Shown piece after piece: positions 61,759 to 64,000 of a stretch of DNA of 64,000 nucleotides (the first letter of the stretch is position 1; each line of letters begins with the position of its first letter). The stretch comes from an uncultured Bacteroides sp. Lineage in GTDB: Bacteria; Bacteroidota; Bacteroidia; Bacteroidales; Bacteroidaceae. The position numbers were made by a program, and so were the translations under genes. The stretch is taken from NCBI RefSeq assembly GCF_902491285.1, contig NZ_CABUHK010000019.1, positions 9,190 through 73,189 of the forward strand, given 5' to 3'. The notes below the pieces were generated by a model. That model had not been told where the DNA came from, searched no databases, and worked only from the letters and a program-made list of their open reading frames with translations.

Positions 61759-63834
61759 CTATTTCACGATTATCTCGTCAGTAAATATCCAGCCGCCGAA
61801 CTCTTTTCCGGCTTGTGCCTGATAGCGTACATATCTTCCTTGCGCGTTTCCTTCCCAAGAGATGTCCGTAAATTTAATAGGGACTTCCTTGGTCACTTCA
61901 AAGGTCTGATGTTTCAACTCGGTGAAGTTGATTCCGTCGTCGGAGATAGAAATCGTGACAGATGCGGGCAGGAATACTTCTGCGCCTATCACTTGCATAA
62001 AGGCGGCGGTAACGGAATGGATGGAAGTAGCAGCTTCCATGTCAATGGTTACGTCCAGGCGGTTCTTAGAGATAAACCCTTGCCATGCACCGTCACCGTA
62101 AGTCCAGTCGCCACGTATGCCGTCCGTCAATGTGACGTCACCTTTCGCCGCATAAGAAGAATTGTAGGGAGCGTTGTAAATCACTTTCTTTCCCCGAGCC
62201 AGATGCGTAACGGGTTGAGCGGATTCAGGACGGCTTCCGATTTCTTTCTTCAAATCGAAAGGGTTATAACCTTTCGCCTGCAAGTCTGCCACCGCTTTCA
62301 GCGCACGGGCATGGAAGTCCGGCCATGATTTACGTTCGGGAGCCGACCATGCCACTTCCGCCAACGCCAATGTACGGGGATACAGCATATATTCCACGTG
62401 TTCGGGAGTCGGGATATATTCGGTAAAAAGATTAACTTGCGCACCATACACGAGTTTTGCCTGCTCCGCCGACAATGAAGCGGCGACCGGATTGTAAGAA
62501 TAAACTTTTTCCAACGGCAGGTATCCGCCGATGGCTTCCGGCTGGGAGTACGGAGCATCCTGATAACTGTCCAGATAACAGTGGCTTCCCGGTGTCATGA
62601 CAGCCCGGTGACCGGAAGTAACAGCGGCAATGCCGCCTTCTTCGCCGCGCCATGACATGACTGTCGCATTAGGAGCCAGACCGCCTTTAAGTATCTCGTC
62701 CCAACCCAGCAAACGACGGCCGCGGGCATTCAGAAACTTTTCTATCCGGTGAATCAGGTAGCTTTGCAGTTCGTCTACATGAGAGAGATGTTCGTCTTTC
62801 ATTCTCTTCTGGCACTTCGGGCAGGTTTTCCATGCTGCCATGCCGGCTTCGTCACCGCCTATATGAATGTATTCGGAAGGGAAAAGTTCGATGACTTCGG
62901 TCAGTACATTCTCAAGGAAAGTGAATGTCTCTTCGTTTCCGACACAGAAGTCCGCGTTCTTATAAGGTTCGCCCGCACAAGAGAGTTGCGGATAAGCTGC
63001 CAGCACTTCTTCCGAGTGGGCAGGCATTTCAATCTCCGGAATAACCGTGATAAAATGCTGACGGGCATATTCTACGATTTCACGGATATCATCTTGGGTG
63101 TAGTAGCCACCGGAAGCTCCGGGTTCGTCGTAACGAAGGTATTTGCGGTCGCCATTCCACCATTTCTTCCAGTTGGCATCGGTACGCCAGGCTGCAAATT
63201 CTGTCAACAGAGGGTATTTCTTGATTTCAATCCGCCAGCCTGCGGCATCCGTGAGGTGCAGGTGCAGACGATTGATTTTATAAAATGCCAGTGCGTCTAT
63301 CTGTTTCTTCACAAATTCCTTGGTAAAGAAATGGCGGGATACGTCGAGCATCAATCCGCGATAAGCGAAGCGGGGCGTATCCTGCACTTCAACCGCAGGA
63401 ACAGTGGTGCCCGCGCCCGAAGAAGCCGATAGCTGCAAGAGCGTCTGAATCCCGTAGAAGAGCCCGGCTCCTGAAGTTGCCTGAATCAATATCCGTTCCG
63501 GAGTGACGGACAGCGTATAGCTTTCAGAAGTGGGCAACTGCTCACTCTTTTCCGTTATCAATAGGGAAAGGACTTGACGGGTATCTTTCTTTTTCCCTTT
63601 CTTGAGATGAACCGGCAATGCTTGCTGCAGGCAATTCTCCAGAAGCTGCGCTTCTCCACCTTGTAGGTTTGTATAAAGTTTTGTTTTCTCCGAGAGTAAA
63701 AAAGAGCCCGTCCCCTGCTCCATCTTCAACGGGACAGGAATGACGGACTGTGCTTTAAGGGAATGTGCGGTCAAGCACATTCCCAATACCCATAAGAAAA
63801 GACAAACTTTAGTGCATCTGTTTCTTATATTCAT
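61759..63834 (-). CDS. GH20 beta-N-acetylhexosaminidase with C-terminal beta-sandwich
   Basis: ATG at 63834 (MNIRNRCTKVCLFLWVLGMC) gives 691 residues with a signal peptide. The catalytic GH20 core shows YIHIGGDEAGMAAW with the Asp-Glu pair, GWDEILKGG, and FAYRGLMLDVSRHFFTKEF. The last 120 residues form a beta-sandwich module (GDVTLTDGIRGDWTYGDGAW and TDEIIVK end). It removes terminal GlcNAc/GalNAc. The start is coupled to the upstream gene stop (TAATG). Confidence 0.93.
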   Translation of the reverse strand: MNIRNRCTKVCLFLWVLGMCLTAHSLKAQSVIPVPLKMEQGTGSFLLSEKTKLYTNLQGGEAQLLENCLQQALPVHLKKGKKKDTRQVLSLLITEKSEQLPTSESYTLSVTPERILIQATSGAGLFYGIQTLLQLSASSGAGTTVPAVEVQDTPRFAYRGLMLDVSRHFFTKEFVKKQIDALAFYKINRLHLHLTDAAGWRIEIKKYPLLTEFAAWRTDANWKKWWNGDRKYLRYDEPGASGGYYTQDDIREIVEYARQHFITVIPEIEMPAHSEEVLAAYPQLSCAGEPYKNADFCVGNEETFTFLENVLTEVIELFPSEYIHIGGDEAGMAAWKTCPKCQKRMKDEHLSHVDELQSYLIHRIEKFLNARGRRLLGWDEILKGGLAPNATVMSWRGEEGGIAAVTSGHRAVMTPGSHCYLDSYQDAPYSQPEAIGGYLPLEKVYSYNPVAASLSAEQAKLVYGAQVNLFTEYIPTPEHVEYMLYPRTLALAEVAWSAPERKSWPDFHARALKAVADLQAKGYNPFDLKKEIGSRPESAQPVTHLARGKKVIYNAPYNSSYAAKGDVTLTDGIRGDWTYGDGAWQGFISKNRLDVTIDMEAATSIHSVTAAFMQVIGAEVFLPASVTISISDDGINFTELKHQTFEVTKEVPIKFTDISWEGNAQGRYVRYQAQAGKEFGGWIFTDEIIVK

Positions 63835-64000
63835 TAATCTATCGTGATTTCGTCTACAAACAAGAATGCCGGACTGTCTTTGCCACCATGCCATGCCGGT
63901 ATTTTACTTTCAGACAGGGCAACCACTTTCACGTATTGAGTTTTTACCGGGCTGAATGACAGTTTATGTTCGTAGATACCATTCTTATCGCTTTCTTTCA
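63834..64000 (-). CDS. C-terminal end of a preceding GH20-type or discoidin-like gene, partial
   Basis: Open frame from the right edge ending at TAA 63836-63834: ...DKNGIYEHKLSFSPVKTQYV, then AWHGGKDSPAFLFVDEITID. The end resembles the C-terminal module of the next gene (DEITID versus DEIIVK), so it is probably another glycosidase with the same kind of C-terminal module. Too short to decide. Confidence 0.7.
   Translation of the reverse strand, partial: KESDKNGIYEHKLSFSPVKTQYVKVVALSESKIPAWHGGKDSPAFLFVDEITID

Overview
The window reads as a Bacteroides-type chromosome (order Bacteroidales). Support: most promoters carry the Bacteroides -7 box TAnnTTTG, there is a SusC/SusD pair next to glycosidase genes, and there are Bacteroidales-specific families (smalltalk, DUF4248, VirE-type primase/helicase, DUF4494). 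The species cannot be named from this alone. The left 24.3 kb is a prophage and the rest is host chromosome with accessory islands.

Prophage (1 to about 24,280). Most genes lie on the minus strand, so the map is read right to left: early genes (20.3-17 kb), recombination and replication (YqaJ-type exonuclease, DUF1064, initiator with an internal 12-bp repeat array, DnaC-like loader), DNA methyltransferase, HNH/TerS/TerL packaging genes, portal, HK97 protease and capsid, connectors, tail tube, tail chaperones joined by a -1 frameshift, tape measure, and a tail protein that runs off the left edge. A CI/LexA-like repressor is divergent at 21.2 kb, followed by four co-directional accessory genes. 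Two or three plus-strand cassettes (11.38, 13.72 and 20.34 kb) interrupt the minus-strand order; the first encodes a RelA/SpoT-type nucleotidyltransferase. The right end is a 3' tRNA fragment (tRNA-Glu-like) at about 24.2 kb that looks like an attachment site. No integrase or lysis genes are visible; they should lie left of the window.

Host block 24.4-34.8 kb: lipoprotein and Crp/Fnr-type regulator (divergent), AraC regulator, UshA-type nucleotidase overlapping a sensor kinase, Tex, a CPBP protease, and a BspA-like leucine-rich-repeat protein.

Accessory block 34.8-46.7 kb: an AAA_14/DUF4143 ATPase preceded by four 10-bp repeats at exact 33-bp spacing, a HigB-type toxin remnant, an LRR lipoprotein, and a two-gene RHS locus. 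The second RHS gene is cut by a single in-frame TGA just before its C-terminal tip.

Block 45.4-51.5 kb: smalltalk, amidase and HU-like genes on the minus strand, with DUF4248, a small frameshifted gene and a VirE-type primase/helicase on the plus strand. Between the two sides lie a 21-bp tandem array and a long hairpin. A deleted AAA-ATPase relic and a 93-bp palindrome follow.

Right block 51.5-64 kb: an ABC-F ATPase divergent from grpE-dnaJ, with perfect 30-bp inverted repeats flanking both promoters; an AlkC-like DNA repair protein; an orphan HicB-like antitoxin; and a minus-strand glycan-utilisation cluster (partial discoidin-like gene, GH20 hexosaminidase, SusC, SusD).
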